Shown here piece by piece: positions 1 through 6,134 of a stretch of DNA of 18,732 nucleotides (its first letter is position 1; every line of letters begins with the position of its first letter). This stretch comes from CAYMUB01 sp964393545 (lineage in GTDB: Bacteria; Patescibacteriota; Microgenomatia; Daviesbacterales; UBA10151). The stretch spans positions 1 through 18,732 of the forward strand of contig CAYMUB010000039.1 of NCBI GenBank assembly GCA_964393545.1, read 5' to 3'. Made by a program: the position numbers and the translations under genes. Under the pieces are notes generated by a model that had not been told where the DNA came from, ran no database searches, and saw only the letters and a list, made by a program, of their open reading frames with translations.

Positions 1-858
1 GATAATTTCTTTTTGTCTAAGCACAGCCAAAAGTTTAATAATATCTATTCTGGTATCATCAAAAACATTGACATCAAATCCACGCTGCTTAAGTTGACCT
101 AACTTTTCCTGATTAGCCTCTTTAGTGGTGGCTATCAAAACGTTTTTATCACGCAGGACCTGTGACTTTAAAGGAATTCTTAGTTTAGAATCTAAAATAA
201 TCCGTATAGGATCTTTTTTGCCCGCAGTTCGGACACCTAAATGTGGATCATCCCACAAAACAGTATTAATCCCCACTACAACTGCTTGATATTGTCCCCG
301 CAGTAATCCCGCGTAATTCCTGGCTTTTTCATTTGTAATCCACTTTGAATCACCTGTGTAAGTTGCAATTTTCCCATCTAAACTTGAGGCAAACTTCAAA
401 GCTATAAATGGACGCTTCTTGGTATGGAAAGTGAAAAATGATTCATTTAGTATTCTTGCTTCATCTTCCAAAATACCAACCAAAACATCAATTGCCCTTT
501 TTTTTAATTTAGCTACTCCCTGACCACTAACTTTTGGATTAGGATCTAGGCCAGAGCAAACTACCCGGGCTATTTTTGCCTTAATAATTGCCTCTGTACA
601 AGGCGGAGTCCTGCCAAAATGGCTGCAAGGCTCTAAATTAATATACAAGGTTGCTCCCTGGGGATTTACATCAGATGCTTTTAAAGCTGCAATTTCCGCA
701 TGGGCCAGCCCTGCTCTTTTATGGTAGCCTTTTCCAATCACCTGTCCATTTTTTACAAGCGCTGCTCCCACCATAGGATTAGGATTGGTCCATCCCAGTC
801 CTTTTTTTGCAAGTTTTAGAGCTTCTTTAATGAAAAACTCATCCTGAGTAGTAATCAT
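1..858 (-). CDS. ribD: RibD, bifunctional pyrimidine deaminase/reductase, 3' end missing
   Basis: Catalyses two successive steps of riboflavin synthesis in the cytosol: deamination of the 2,5-diamino-6-ribosylamino-pyrimidinone phosphate made by GTP cyclohydrolase II, then NADPH reduction of the ribose. The visible 286 codons have no stop and run off the left edge; the family is usually about 360 residues. The N-terminal deaminase shows the zinc motif HAEIAALKA near residue 51-59 and EPCSHFGRTPPC near residue 75-86. The C-terminal reductase begins around residue 145 (ALKFASSLDGKIA) and continues with VVVGINTVLWDDPHLGVR. The ATG at 858 lies 6 bases after the ribBA stop, with no Shine-Dalgarno sequence, and is the only sensible start. 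It is the last visible gene of the rib operon. Identification is certain from motifs and context; the C-terminus cannot be judged. Confidence 0.95.
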   Translation of the reverse strand, partial: MITTQDEFFIKEALKLAKKGLGWTNPNPMVGAALVKNGQVIGKGYHKRAGLAHAEIAALKASDVNPQGATLYINLEPCSHFGRTPPCTEAIIKAKIARVVCSGLDPNPKVSGQGVAKLKKRAIDVLVGILEDEARILNESFFTFHTKKRPFIALKFASSLDGKIATYTGDSKWITNEKARNYAGLLRGQYQAVVVGINTVLWDDPHLGVRTAGKKDPIRIILDSKLRIPLKSQVLRDKNVLIATTKEANQEKLGQLKQRGFDVNVFDDTRIDIIKLLAVLRQKEII

Positions 859-864
859 AAGAGA

Positions 865-2088
865 TTAAACAAATCTTAGACGGTGAGCTAATTTTTGCTT
901 TTTAATGGTCAGATATTTTTTATTAATTTTATTTGGTCTTATCTCCAAAGGAATAGTTTTTAAAATCTCTATACCAAATTGAGCAAGTTTTTTTTCTTTA
1001 TCCGGATTATTAGTTAACAGGTTTATTTTTAAAATCCCTAAATCTTTTAAAATATCCGCGGCAATTTTATATTGGCGGGCATCAATTGGTAAACCTAAAG
1101 ATTCATTAGCCTCTACTGTATCAAAACCCTGATCCTGCAAGGCATAAGATTTAATCTTATTAGTTAACCCAACACTTCTGCCTTCTTGATTCAGGTATAA
1201 AATTACACCATGACCATTTTTATTTATTAACTTCATACTTTTGTGTAATTGCTCTCCACAATCACATCTTAAAGATAGAAAAGTATCTCCTGTTATGCAT
1301 TGAGAATGAATTCTTACAAGTGAAGGTTTGCGAGTCTCTCCTTTTATTAAAGCTACATGCTCTCTGTTATCAATTACAGACCTGTAAACAATTAACTGAA
1401 ATTTTCCATATTTAGTACGGAGTGTGGAAGCCGCGGTTTTAATAATCTCCCAATCATCAAGGCTTGGCAAAGAATTCTTCTTTAAATATTTAATCAAATC
1501 TGAAATAGAAATAATTTTAATACCCAATTTTTTAGAGATTTTTATAAGCTCCGGCAGTTTAGCCATTTCTCCATCTTGGCCAACAATTTCACAAACAACC
1601 CCTGCCGGGGTAAAATTTGCCAGTCTTGCCAAATCAACAGCTGCTTCTGTATGTCCATCTCTTTCCAAAACCCCGTTATTTTTTGCCACCAGTCCAAAGA
1701 CATGACCTGGACAGGATAAATCAGAAGGTAAAGACTTGGGGTTTGCCAATACTTTAATGGTTTTTAACCTATCAAAAGCAGACACTCCTGTGGTGATACC
1801 AATCTTGGCATTAACTGAAACAGTAAAATTAACTTTAGTTTTCTCTTTATTTTCTAAAGGATCAACCATTAAAGGTAATTGCAAATTGAACGCTTGTTGT
1901 TTGGTGATAGCAGTACAAATTAAGCCGCCTCCTAATTTAATCATGGTTAAAATAGATTTATGGGTAGCTTTCTCTACAGGTATATAAAAATCCCCCTCAT
2001 TCTCCCTATCAGGATTATCAACAATGATGAGCATTTTACCCATTTTTATTTCTTTTATTGCTTGAGGTATGGAAGTAAAGTGATTCAT
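865..2088 (-). CDS. ribBA: RibBA, DHBP synthase / GTP cyclohydrolase II fusion
   Basis: Supplies both precursors of riboflavin: the N-terminal half makes 3,4-dihydroxy-2-butanone 4-phosphate from ribulose 5-phosphate, the C-terminal half opens GTP. Residues 1-200 carry the DHBP synthase signatures DRENEGD (near residue 27) and RDGHTEAAVDLARLA (near 143). Residues 205-407 carry the GTP cyclohydrolase II zinc site, SLRCDCGEQL with an upstream Cys in HSQCITGD, then LNQEGRSVGL and TNNPDKEKKL. The second-last motif differs slightly from the usual RQEGRGIGL. Length (407) is normal for an intact fusion. Start ATG at 2088 overlaps the ribH stop by 4 bases (ATGA), which suggests translational coupling; no Shine-Dalgarno sequence precedes it. 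Very secure. Confidence 0.97.
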   Translation of the reverse strand: MNHFTSIPQAIKEIKMGKMLIIVDNPDRENEGDFYIPVEKATHKSILTMIKLGGGLICTAITKQQAFNLQLPLMVDPLENKEKTKVNFTVSVNAKIGITTGVSAFDRLKTIKVLANPKSLPSDLSCPGHVFGLVAKNNGVLERDGHTEAAVDLARLANFTPAGVVCEIVGQDGEMAKLPELIKISKKLGIKIISISDLIKYLKKNSLPSLDDWEIIKTAASTLRTKYGKFQLIVYRSVIDNREHVALIKGETRKPSLVRIHSQCITGDTFLSLRCDCGEQLHKSMKLINKNGHGVILYLNQEGRSVGLTNKIKSYALQDQGFDTVEANESLGLPIDARQYKIAADILKDLGILKINLLTNNPDKEKKLAQFGIEILKTIPLEIRPNKINKKYLTIKKQKLAHRLRFV

Positions 2089-2528
2089 GTTTTTGATAAA
2101 AGTTTGATCATCTCCAAAGCTGATAAAGCTGCTTCAATTCCTTTGTTTTCTTCTTTACGGGTGGCTCTCTTTATAGCATCCTGGATGTCATAAACTGCTA
2201 AAACCTCAAAGATTACCGGAACCTCATACTGCCAGGAAACATCCATACAACCTCTGATACACTCATTGGCAATCTGTTCAAAATGATATGTTTTTCCCTT
2301 TACTATTGCTCCAAAAGTAATAATTGCATCATAAACACCTTTTTTTGCTAATCTTTTTACCAGAAGGGGTATTTCCAAAGAACCTGGTACTCTAAAAATA
2401 TCTATTTGGTTTGCCGCCAGTCCCTTATCTTTAAAAGTTTTAAGACAATTTTTTTCTAAATTATCAGCCACTTCTTTTCTAAATGAGCTGCTGACTATGG
2501 CAATTTTTATGTCTTTAGTTTGTTTCAT
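2085..2528 (-). CDS. ribH: RibH, 6,7-dimethyl-8-ribityllumazine synthase
   Basis: Condenses the RibD product, after dephosphorylation, with dihydroxybutanone phosphate to form lumazine, the substrate of RibE. The 147 residues match the normal size of the family, whose members assemble into pentamers or 60-mer capsids. Visible family motifs are FRVPGSLEIP (near 45-54), GAIVKGKTYHFEQIANE (near 73-89, with the catalytic His in YHF) and the C-terminal KEENKGIEAALSALEM. Start ATG at 2528 overlaps the ribE stop by 4 bases, and the stop overlaps ribBA by 4 bases. No phosphatase gene for the missing step is in the window; HAD-type enzymes usually provide it from elsewhere. Confidence 0.96.
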   Translation of the reverse strand: MKQTKDIKIAIVSSSFRKEVADNLEKNCLKTFKDKGLAANQIDIFRVPGSLEIPLLVKRLAKKGVYDAIITFGAIVKGKTYHFEQIANECIRGCMDVSWQYEVPVIFEVLAVYDIQDAIKRATRKEENKGIEAALSALEMIKLLSKT

Positions 2529-3103
2529 GGTTTTGTTAACTTTTCTAAATATTTTGCTAAAATATCAACTTCAATATTTACCAAATCACCCAATTTGATG
2601 CTTCGGAGCATGGTATTTTTCCAAGTGTGAGGAATTATTCCCACAGTAAAAAATTTTTTACCTGCCTTTATCACAGTCAAAGCAATTCCGCAAACAGCAA
2701 TTGATCCTTTATTGACAATATATTTAGATAGCTTTTCTGGTATAGAAAACTTTAAAATATAACTGTTAGCTTGTTTTTTAATATTTTCTAGTTTACCTAT
2801 TCCATCAATATGTCCTTGAACAATATGTCCGGATAAAATGGAGTTTGGAGTTGCGGGCAGTTCTAAATTAACTAAATCCCCAATTTTTAAATATTCAATA
2901 TTAGTTTTTAGTTTAGTTTCAGGAATACAATCAACCATAAAGAAGTCCTTATATCTTTCAGCAACAGTTAAGCAAATCCCGTTAATAGCCACACTGTCTC
3001 CTTTCCTAAGCTTTGTTAAAAGAGATTGATCAGCTGATATAGCATAGGTTGACTTATTAACTTTTCTTAATTTACCCAAATGGGTAATAATACCTGTGAA
3101 CAT
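2525..3103 (-). CDS. ribE: RibE, riboflavin synthase alpha chain
   Basis: Dismutates two lumazine molecules into riboflavin and the pyrimidinedione that RibH reuses. It has the two tandem lumazine-binding beta-barrels of the family: residues 1-97 starting MFTGIITHLG with NGICLTVAERY, and residues 98-192 starting around GHIVQGHIDGIG with VCGIALTV. Size (192) is slightly below the usual 200-220. It is the first gene of the operon, an uncommon order (in Bacillus ribD comes first). Start ATG at 3103 is preceded by a T-run and a hairpin that holds AAGGGG about 7 bases upstream, so expression is probably controlled by the FMN riboswitch further upstream. Confidence 0.96.
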   Translation of the reverse strand: MFTGIITHLGKLRKVNKSTYAISADQSLLTKLRKGDSVAINGICLTVAERYKDFFMVDCIPETKLKTNIEYLKIGDLVNLELPATPNSILSGHIVQGHIDGIGKLENIKKQANSYILKFSIPEKLSKYIVNKGSIAVCGIALTVIKAGKKFFTVGIIPHTWKNTMLRSIKLGDLVNIEVDILAKYLEKLTKP

Positions 3104-3124
3104 AAAAAAGCCCCTTCCGGGGCT
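3104..3124 (-). terminator. Intrinsic-terminator-like hairpin abutting the ribE start
   Basis: Read on the minus strand: stem AGCCCC, loop GGAA, stem GGGGCT (3124 to 3109), then a T-run ending directly at the ATG of ribE. This has the form of a Rho-independent terminator. The loop and 3' stem also contain AAGGGG, the only plausible Shine-Dalgarno sequence of the operon, so the same hairpin could stop transcription or hide the ribosome-binding site. It is the likely expression platform of the FMN riboswitch. An antiterminator partner was not identified. Confidence 0.7.
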
Positions 3125-3128
3125 GCAT

Positions 3129-3208
3129 CAATTTGTCATCCTGAGCTTAGATATCAGAATCTATAAAATTATTTATATGGATTCCTGCTTTCGCAGGAAT
3201 GACAATTG
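3129..3208. repeat. Palindromic MITE-like repeat in the rib leader
   Basis: On the minus strand the ends read CAATTGTCAT and ATGACAAATTG, forming an outer stem with one bulge. Inside are two hairpins: ATTCCTGC-GAAA-GCAGGAAT (3181-3200) and TTCTGA...TCAGGA, joined by an AT-rich linker starting ATCCATATAAATA. The same plan, with the linker ATCCATAAATATAGAT, occurs inside uvrA at 13899-13953, so both belong to one dispersed family. Here it sits between the riboswitch aptamer and its expression platform. No coding capacity. Confidence 0.75.
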
Positions 3209-3209
3209 T

Positions 3210-3320
3210 GTTCTCTCTTTCATCCCGACTATACGGTCGACCCTGGAATTACACCAGATCATGCCTTACGACTCGTGGGTTATACCACCGATCTTGAATT
3301 AAACAAAACCCCGAAAGAAC
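3210..3320 (-). promoter_or_regulatory. FMN riboswitch (RFN element)
   Basis: Reads 5'->3' on the minus strand from GTTCTTTCGGGG at 3320 to GATGAAAGAGAGAAC at 3210. P1 is closed by GTTCTTTC with GAGAGAAC (one G-U pair). Conserved RFN blocks are present in order: TTCGGGG, GATCGGTGGT, ACCCACGAG, GATCTGGTGTAATTCCAG, GGTCGACCGTATAGTC and GGGATGAAAGAG. FMN binding is known to switch off riboflavin synthesis genes in this class. Its position directly after a promoter and upstream of ribE fits exactly. The P2 stem is weak (TTTTG with CAAGA). Confidence 0.96.
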
Positions 3321-3326
3321 AAATAT

Positions 3327-3356
3327 ATAATATATGATAAAGTTTAAATTTGTCAA
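3327..3356 (-). promoter_or_regulatory. Promoter of the riboflavin operon
   Basis: Minus-strand -35 TTGACA (3356-3351, perfect consensus), 18-base AT-rich spacer, -10 TATTAT (3332-3327). The predicted transcription start, about 7 bases further, falls at about 3320, the first base of the riboswitch P1 stem. This agreement supports both calls. Confidence 0.8.
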
Positions 3357-3425
3357 TACTTTTAATCTTTGTTAAGCGAAATTTGAATTTTTAATTAAAA
3401 ATGAAATTTCAACTTTTAATTATTT

Positions 3426-3507
3426 GTCATTGCGAGGAGTGAAACGACGAAGCAATCTACTAAGGATAAACAAGATTGCCACGCTCCCTCCGGTCGCTCG
3501 CAATGAC
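3426..3507. repeat. CATTGCGAG-type inverted-repeat element
   Basis: Perfect 11-base terminal inverted repeats, GTCATTGCGAG at 3426 and CTCGCAATGAC ending at 3507, enclose a second nested palindrome, GCAATCT...AGATTGC. This is the well-known layout of non-coding palindromes (GTCATTGCGAG...GAAGCAATCT) dispersed in many bacterial genomes. A 14-base direct repeat, AAAAATGAAATTTC, flanks the segment at 3397-3410 and 3576-3589. No gene and no protein coding capacity. Confidence 0.75.
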
Positions 3508-3583
3508 GGTAACACTCTTTGCAGTAACGTCAAAGAAGCGGTAAATTTTCAAAATTGATACTTCGTAAAAGTATCAAAAATGA

Positions 3584-3823
3584 AATTTCGTATTACAAGA
3601 ATTTAATTTTCAAGCAAATAAGGTTTTTCTAGTCATTACACCTGCTACTTCTTCTGATACTATAAAGGTATCTTTGGATGGAAAATTAATAAACACCATC
3701 ACTGCTTCTGAGGCAAAATTATACACACTAGTAGGGTTACAAGGAAATAAATCTGCCCACTTGCTTCACCTGGATTTTCAAACACCAGGAACAAAAATCT
3801 ATGCCTTCACATTTGGAGATTGA
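3584..3823 (+). pseudogene. C-terminal fragment of a DipZ-like thioredoxin-family protein
   Basis: An open frame of 79 codons with no start codon at its head; an in-frame TGA lies immediately upstream (3581-3583) and the stop is TGA at 3821. The peptide includes KVFLVITPATSSDTIKVSLD, then GKLI, KLYTLVGLQG, HLLHLDFQTPG and the ending KIYAFTFGD. This pattern (VFLV, DGK, LY.LV, ending FTFG) matches the beta-rich domain found at the end of DipZ/thioredoxin-like proteins, which follows a DsbD-like membrane part and a thioredoxin domain. Neither of those is present, so this is a relic of a lost thiol-redox gene. The assignment rests on remembered family pattern only; that it is a broken tail of some gene is more certain than which. 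Confidence 0.5.
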
Positions 3824-3852
3824 GTTGGTAACTTTCCAAACTTTAATTCCAA

Positions 3853-4551
3853 TCAGATACCATTCTTCGTCAAAACTTTCTTTGCATATTCCTTAATATC
3901 AAATGGTTCTTCACTTACGAAAGTTCTATCAATTAATCTGAAGGGTTGTGGAAAATATTGAGCATGACCATAGTAAAAATCTTTTTCAAATAACTGTTTA
4001 AGACGCAATAGCCAAGGCTTGGGAAATCTATCCCTTCTTACTAAATCAACTGTTACTAATTTCCCTCTGAGTAAGTGTTCAACTACATAAATATCTTTTG
4101 AAGGATTATTTTCTTCTACTAAATACTGACTATGTTTTGTGTGAATTACTTCACCAACTGGATTTCTTAAGTTACTGAAAGCCTTACTAGGATTAAGAAT
4201 ATTAGGAGTCCACATTAATAAAAGATGAAGGACATTTTTAAGATTTCCTTTTTTAGGATCATAAATCTGGGGGTTGGCTAATTCTTCTACCTTAGCTCTT
4301 GCATCCGTCTGTTGGGCTCTTCTTAACGCTACCCTATATAAAGCTGGGGTAAACTGGCCCAAAGCAGGAACTGTAACAATAGTTGTCAAAAAAATCATTC
4401 CTTGTTCAAAAGTAGTAGGGATATTCGGGTCTCTTGTTAAATACCACCATGCTAAGGGTAATCCCCACCCCAAAACATAGCCTGCATTAGCTTTAGGTTT
4501 TTGATACCCTTCCATTGGCGAATTGAAAAATCTTCCAATGCTTTCTACCAT
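3853..4551 (-). CDS. Uncharacterised membrane protein, 232 aa
   Basis: I do not recognise the family. The N-terminal third has two likely membrane segments: residues about 24-40 (NAGYVLGWGLPLAWWYL) and 50-68 (GMIFLTTIVTVPALGQFTP). A basic stretch follows (LYRVALRRAQQ) and then a hydrophilic C-terminal region of about 150 residues without cysteines or a visible catalytic motif. That region would face the cytosol if the basic stretch is inside. No signal peptide. The ATG at 4551 is chosen because the hydrophobic region begins shortly after; no Shine-Dalgarno sequence or clear promoter is seen upstream, where the left end of the transposon-like unit begins at once. Length and normal codon use argue that it is real. 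Confidence 0.65.
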   Translation of the reverse strand: MVESIGRFFNSPMEGYQKPKANAGYVLGWGLPLAWWYLTRDPNIPTTFEQGMIFLTTIVTVPALGQFTPALYRVALRRAQQTDARAKVEELANPQIYDPKKGNLKNVLHLLLMWTPNILNPSKAFSNLRNPVGEVIHTKHSQYLVEENNPSKDIYVVEHLLRGKLVTVDLVRRDRFPKPWLLRLKQLFEKDFYYGHAQYFPQPFRLIDRTFVSEEPFDIKEYAKKVLTKNGI

Positions 4552-4582
4552 AATAATTGTTGAATTTAACTCAAAATCCTTA

Positions 4583-4625
4583 GGTTTGAATGTACCTAAC
4601 CCCAGGGGTTAAATACGTTCAAACC
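4583..4625. repeat. Left palindromic end of the RAYT element (REP-like)
   Basis: A 43-base imperfect palindrome. The outer arms are GGTTTGAATGTA and TACGTTCAAACC (one mismatch); the inner palindrome is TAACCCC-A-GGGGTTA (4597-4611). Reversed, it shares the block CCTGGGGTTTGAACGTA with the sequence on the other side of the transposase gene. Such hairpins are the substrates of REP-associated tyrosine transposases. Confidence 0.7.
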
Positions 4626-4647
4626 CCAGGAAATTAATCAAATTAAT

Positions 4648-5316
4648 CTATTCCAGTGCTAAATGTTTTATCCTACCTAACTCTCTTTGATATTCAGCCT
4701 GATCAAAAACAAACTCCTTATATTTCTTTTTACTCATAAGACCCAGGATAAGTTCAGTACTTACAAAAGGATACTTACCCTCACCTGTATAACTTAATAA
4801 GGATGACCATTTATAACTTTCTAAATCTTTTATTTCCACCAAATAACCTGTTGAGGGATTTAAATGGATGTATCTGGAGACATGCAGTAATTGCTCACCT
4901 GTTACTACTCTCACAGATTTAAACATAGGTTGGAATAAAGGTCCGGTTCTCTCAGTTCTTATATTAAAATATTTGGCATAACCATTTTGTAAATTACTTA
5001 TAAGTTTAACTATGCCAAAATCAAGTTTTTGCTTTAAAAGAAAATGAAAGTGGTTGTCCATTAGACAAAAAGCTAAAATTTCTACTTGTGGATTATTCAC
5101 CTTTACTAACCTGTCAAAAATTTCCTCCCTTTGCTCTTTTTCTATCTGCTTAAATTGTGAGAAACTTACCGGAGTATCCTTAAAACGGTAGTAATTTATC
5201 AAGTCCAGAAAGCGCAGGAAATCTTTAGTGCTGGAAAAGATTGGTACACCTGCAACCGCTCTATTAAACACATGGTAAATCTCCAGAGTTACTATTGGTG
5301 ATTTTCTATAAGGCAT
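4648..5316 (-). CDS. REP-associated tyrosine transposase (Y1_Tnp / RAYT family)
   Basis: Single-strand-cutting HUH nuclease related to IS200/IS605 TnpA, 222 residues. The metal-binding HUH motif is NHFHFLL, with His89 and His91. The catalytic tyrosine is Tyr113 or Tyr116 in NGYAKYFN. The RAYT-specific blocks RTGPLFQPMFKSVRV (near 123-137) and RYIHLNPS, followed by YKWSSLLSY, are all present, so the protein looks intact. RAYTs usually move or maintain REP hairpins rather than a classical insertion sequence, and inverted palindromes do flank this gene. ATG at 5316 gives the expected N-terminus, with HVFNRAV a few residues in. A weak -10-like TAATAT lies 6 bases upstream. Apparently an active-type gene. 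Confidence 0.92.
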   Translation of the reverse strand: MPYRKSPIVTLEIYHVFNRAVAGVPIFSSTKDFLRFLDLINYYRFKDTPVSFSQFKQIEKEQREEIFDRLVKVNNPQVEILAFCLMDNHFHFLLKQKLDFGIVKLISNLQNGYAKYFNIRTERTGPLFQPMFKSVRVVTGEQLLHVSRYIHLNPSTGYLVEIKDLESYKWSSLLSYTGEGKYPFVSTELILGLMSKKKYKEFVFDQAEYQRELGRIKHLALE

Positions 5317-5358
5317 AATTTTATATTAGTGGAAATGTTTTTAGTTTTCAAATAAAAG

Positions 5359-5400
5359 CCTGGGGTCTGAAGCTAATCAACCCCTGGGGTTTGAACGTAA
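5359..5400. repeat. Right palindromic end of the RAYT element (REP-like)
   Basis: Plus strand contains CCTGGGGTCTGAAG, then the palindrome AACCCC-T-GGGGTT (5379-5391) followed by TGAACGTAA. The block CCCCTGGGGTTTGAACGTA (5381-5399) is repeated in inverted orientation in the left end. It lacks the left end's outer stem, so the two ends are related but not identical. Confidence 0.65.
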
Positions 5401-5430
5401 ATTGTCTTTACCTTTGGGGATTAAGAAGGA

Positions 5431-6069
5431 CTAGGCAATATTAGGCAATATTGGGTATGATCTTCTAACTTGATCTAGCGGATGCAGATCATAATGAGTT
5501 ATAGGTACATTTCGATATTCCCTAAAGGGGTATCCAATTAATGAAAGAATATCTGCTGGAAGATCACCAATTATAATCTCTCCTGATTTAAGCATTGCTT
5601 TATCAACATCAACAGCCAATACATCAGCACGGGCAAGGATCTCTAGATCTTCCCACATTTCACAAACCTTCATCCTTTTCCTTCCCTCTTCATCCATTAG
5701 TTCAACTATTCTACCAGCACCTAAGATATACACATTGAGGGTTGGGTTATAATAAACAGAAGCTGCTTGAATAGGTATGACCATTTCTTGACCCAAGCCT
5801 TCAGCTTCTACAATTGAGGGACTTTGTCTTATTGTAAAAATCCTGATATCAAAATTACCAGCCCATCTAGGATTATAGTTACTAACTGTCATTCTACCTA
5901 ATTCAGTTTGAGCAACGCATCTACCCCTTATATTGTCATTGCCCAGGGGTATAAAATAATAACTACCTCCTTTTTCCTTAGCTCCTTTTAAAAAATATGT
6001 ACCTACATCAAAAAGCCTTCTTAGATGAGCCTGATTCTCCGAACATGTAAACCTATCAACAGAATTCAT
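5431..6069 (-). CDS. Uncharacterised soluble protein, 212 aa
   Basis: No family recognised. There is no signal peptide or membrane segment, so it should be cytosolic. It has a mixed composition with many beta-prone segments (SYYFIPLGN, FDIRIFTIR, SVYYNPTLNVYILG) and ends with a His/Asp-containing stretch, THYDLHPLDQVRRS. Only two Cys are present (positions about 9 and 51), with a third in VCEMW. The ATG at 6069 is fixed by a near-perfect promoter whose predicted start point is at or just before the ATG. The last codons contain a tandem 10-base duplication (AATATTGCCT twice, 5433-5452) that could have changed the reading frame of the final residues. It stands alone between the transposase unit and the solute-binding protein gene. 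Confidence 0.7.
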   Translation of the reverse strand: MNSVDRFTCSENQAHLRRLFDVGTYFLKGAKEKGGSYYFIPLGNDNIRGRCVAQTELGRMTVSNYNPRWAGNFDIRIFTIRQSPSIVEAEGLGQEMVIPIQAASVYYNPTLNVYILGAGRIVELMDEEGRKRMKVCEMWEDLEILARADVLAVDVDKAMLKSGEIIIGDLPADILSLIGYPFREYRNVPITHYDLHPLDQVRRSYPILPNIA

Positions 6070-6106
6070 AGTATGAAATTATAGCAGAATAGACTTTAAG
6101 TATCAA
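6070..6106 (-). promoter_or_regulatory. Strong leaderless-type promoter
   Basis: Minus-strand -35 TTGATA (6106-6101), exactly 17 bases, then extended -10 TGC-TATAAT (TATAAT at 6083-6078). Eight bases separate the -10 from the ATG at 6069, so transcription should start at or within a base or two of the start codon. No Shine-Dalgarno sequence could fit. Confidence 0.75.
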
Positions 6107-6134
6107 ACTATAAGATAACCCTCTATCTATAGGA

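Larger units (their letters stand above)
4583..5400. mobile_element. REP-like element with its own tyrosine transposase
   Basis: Comprises the transposase gene (4648-5316) and, on each side, an inverted copy of a GC-rich palindrome centred on AACCCC-N-GGGGTT. The two ends face each other like the paired inverted REPs (BIMEs) that flank RAYT genes. The unit lies between two unknown genes and seems to interrupt neither. Further copies of the ends elsewhere in the genome would be expected but cannot be seen here. Confidence 0.6.

Noticed and set aside
1424..2193. Three plus-strand open frames opposite ribBA and ribH
   Set aside because: They are antisense shadows of strongly conserved genes and show no protein-like features or promoters.
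3096..3302. Plus-strand open frame of 68 codons across the rib leader
   Set aside because: It lies in the repeat and the FMN riboswitch, which explain the sequence fully.
3556..3576. Hairpin TGATACTT-CGTAA-AAGTATCA as a terminator
   Set aside because: The stem is good but only a short, broken T-run follows on the minus strand, and the nearest gene end is almost 280 bases away.
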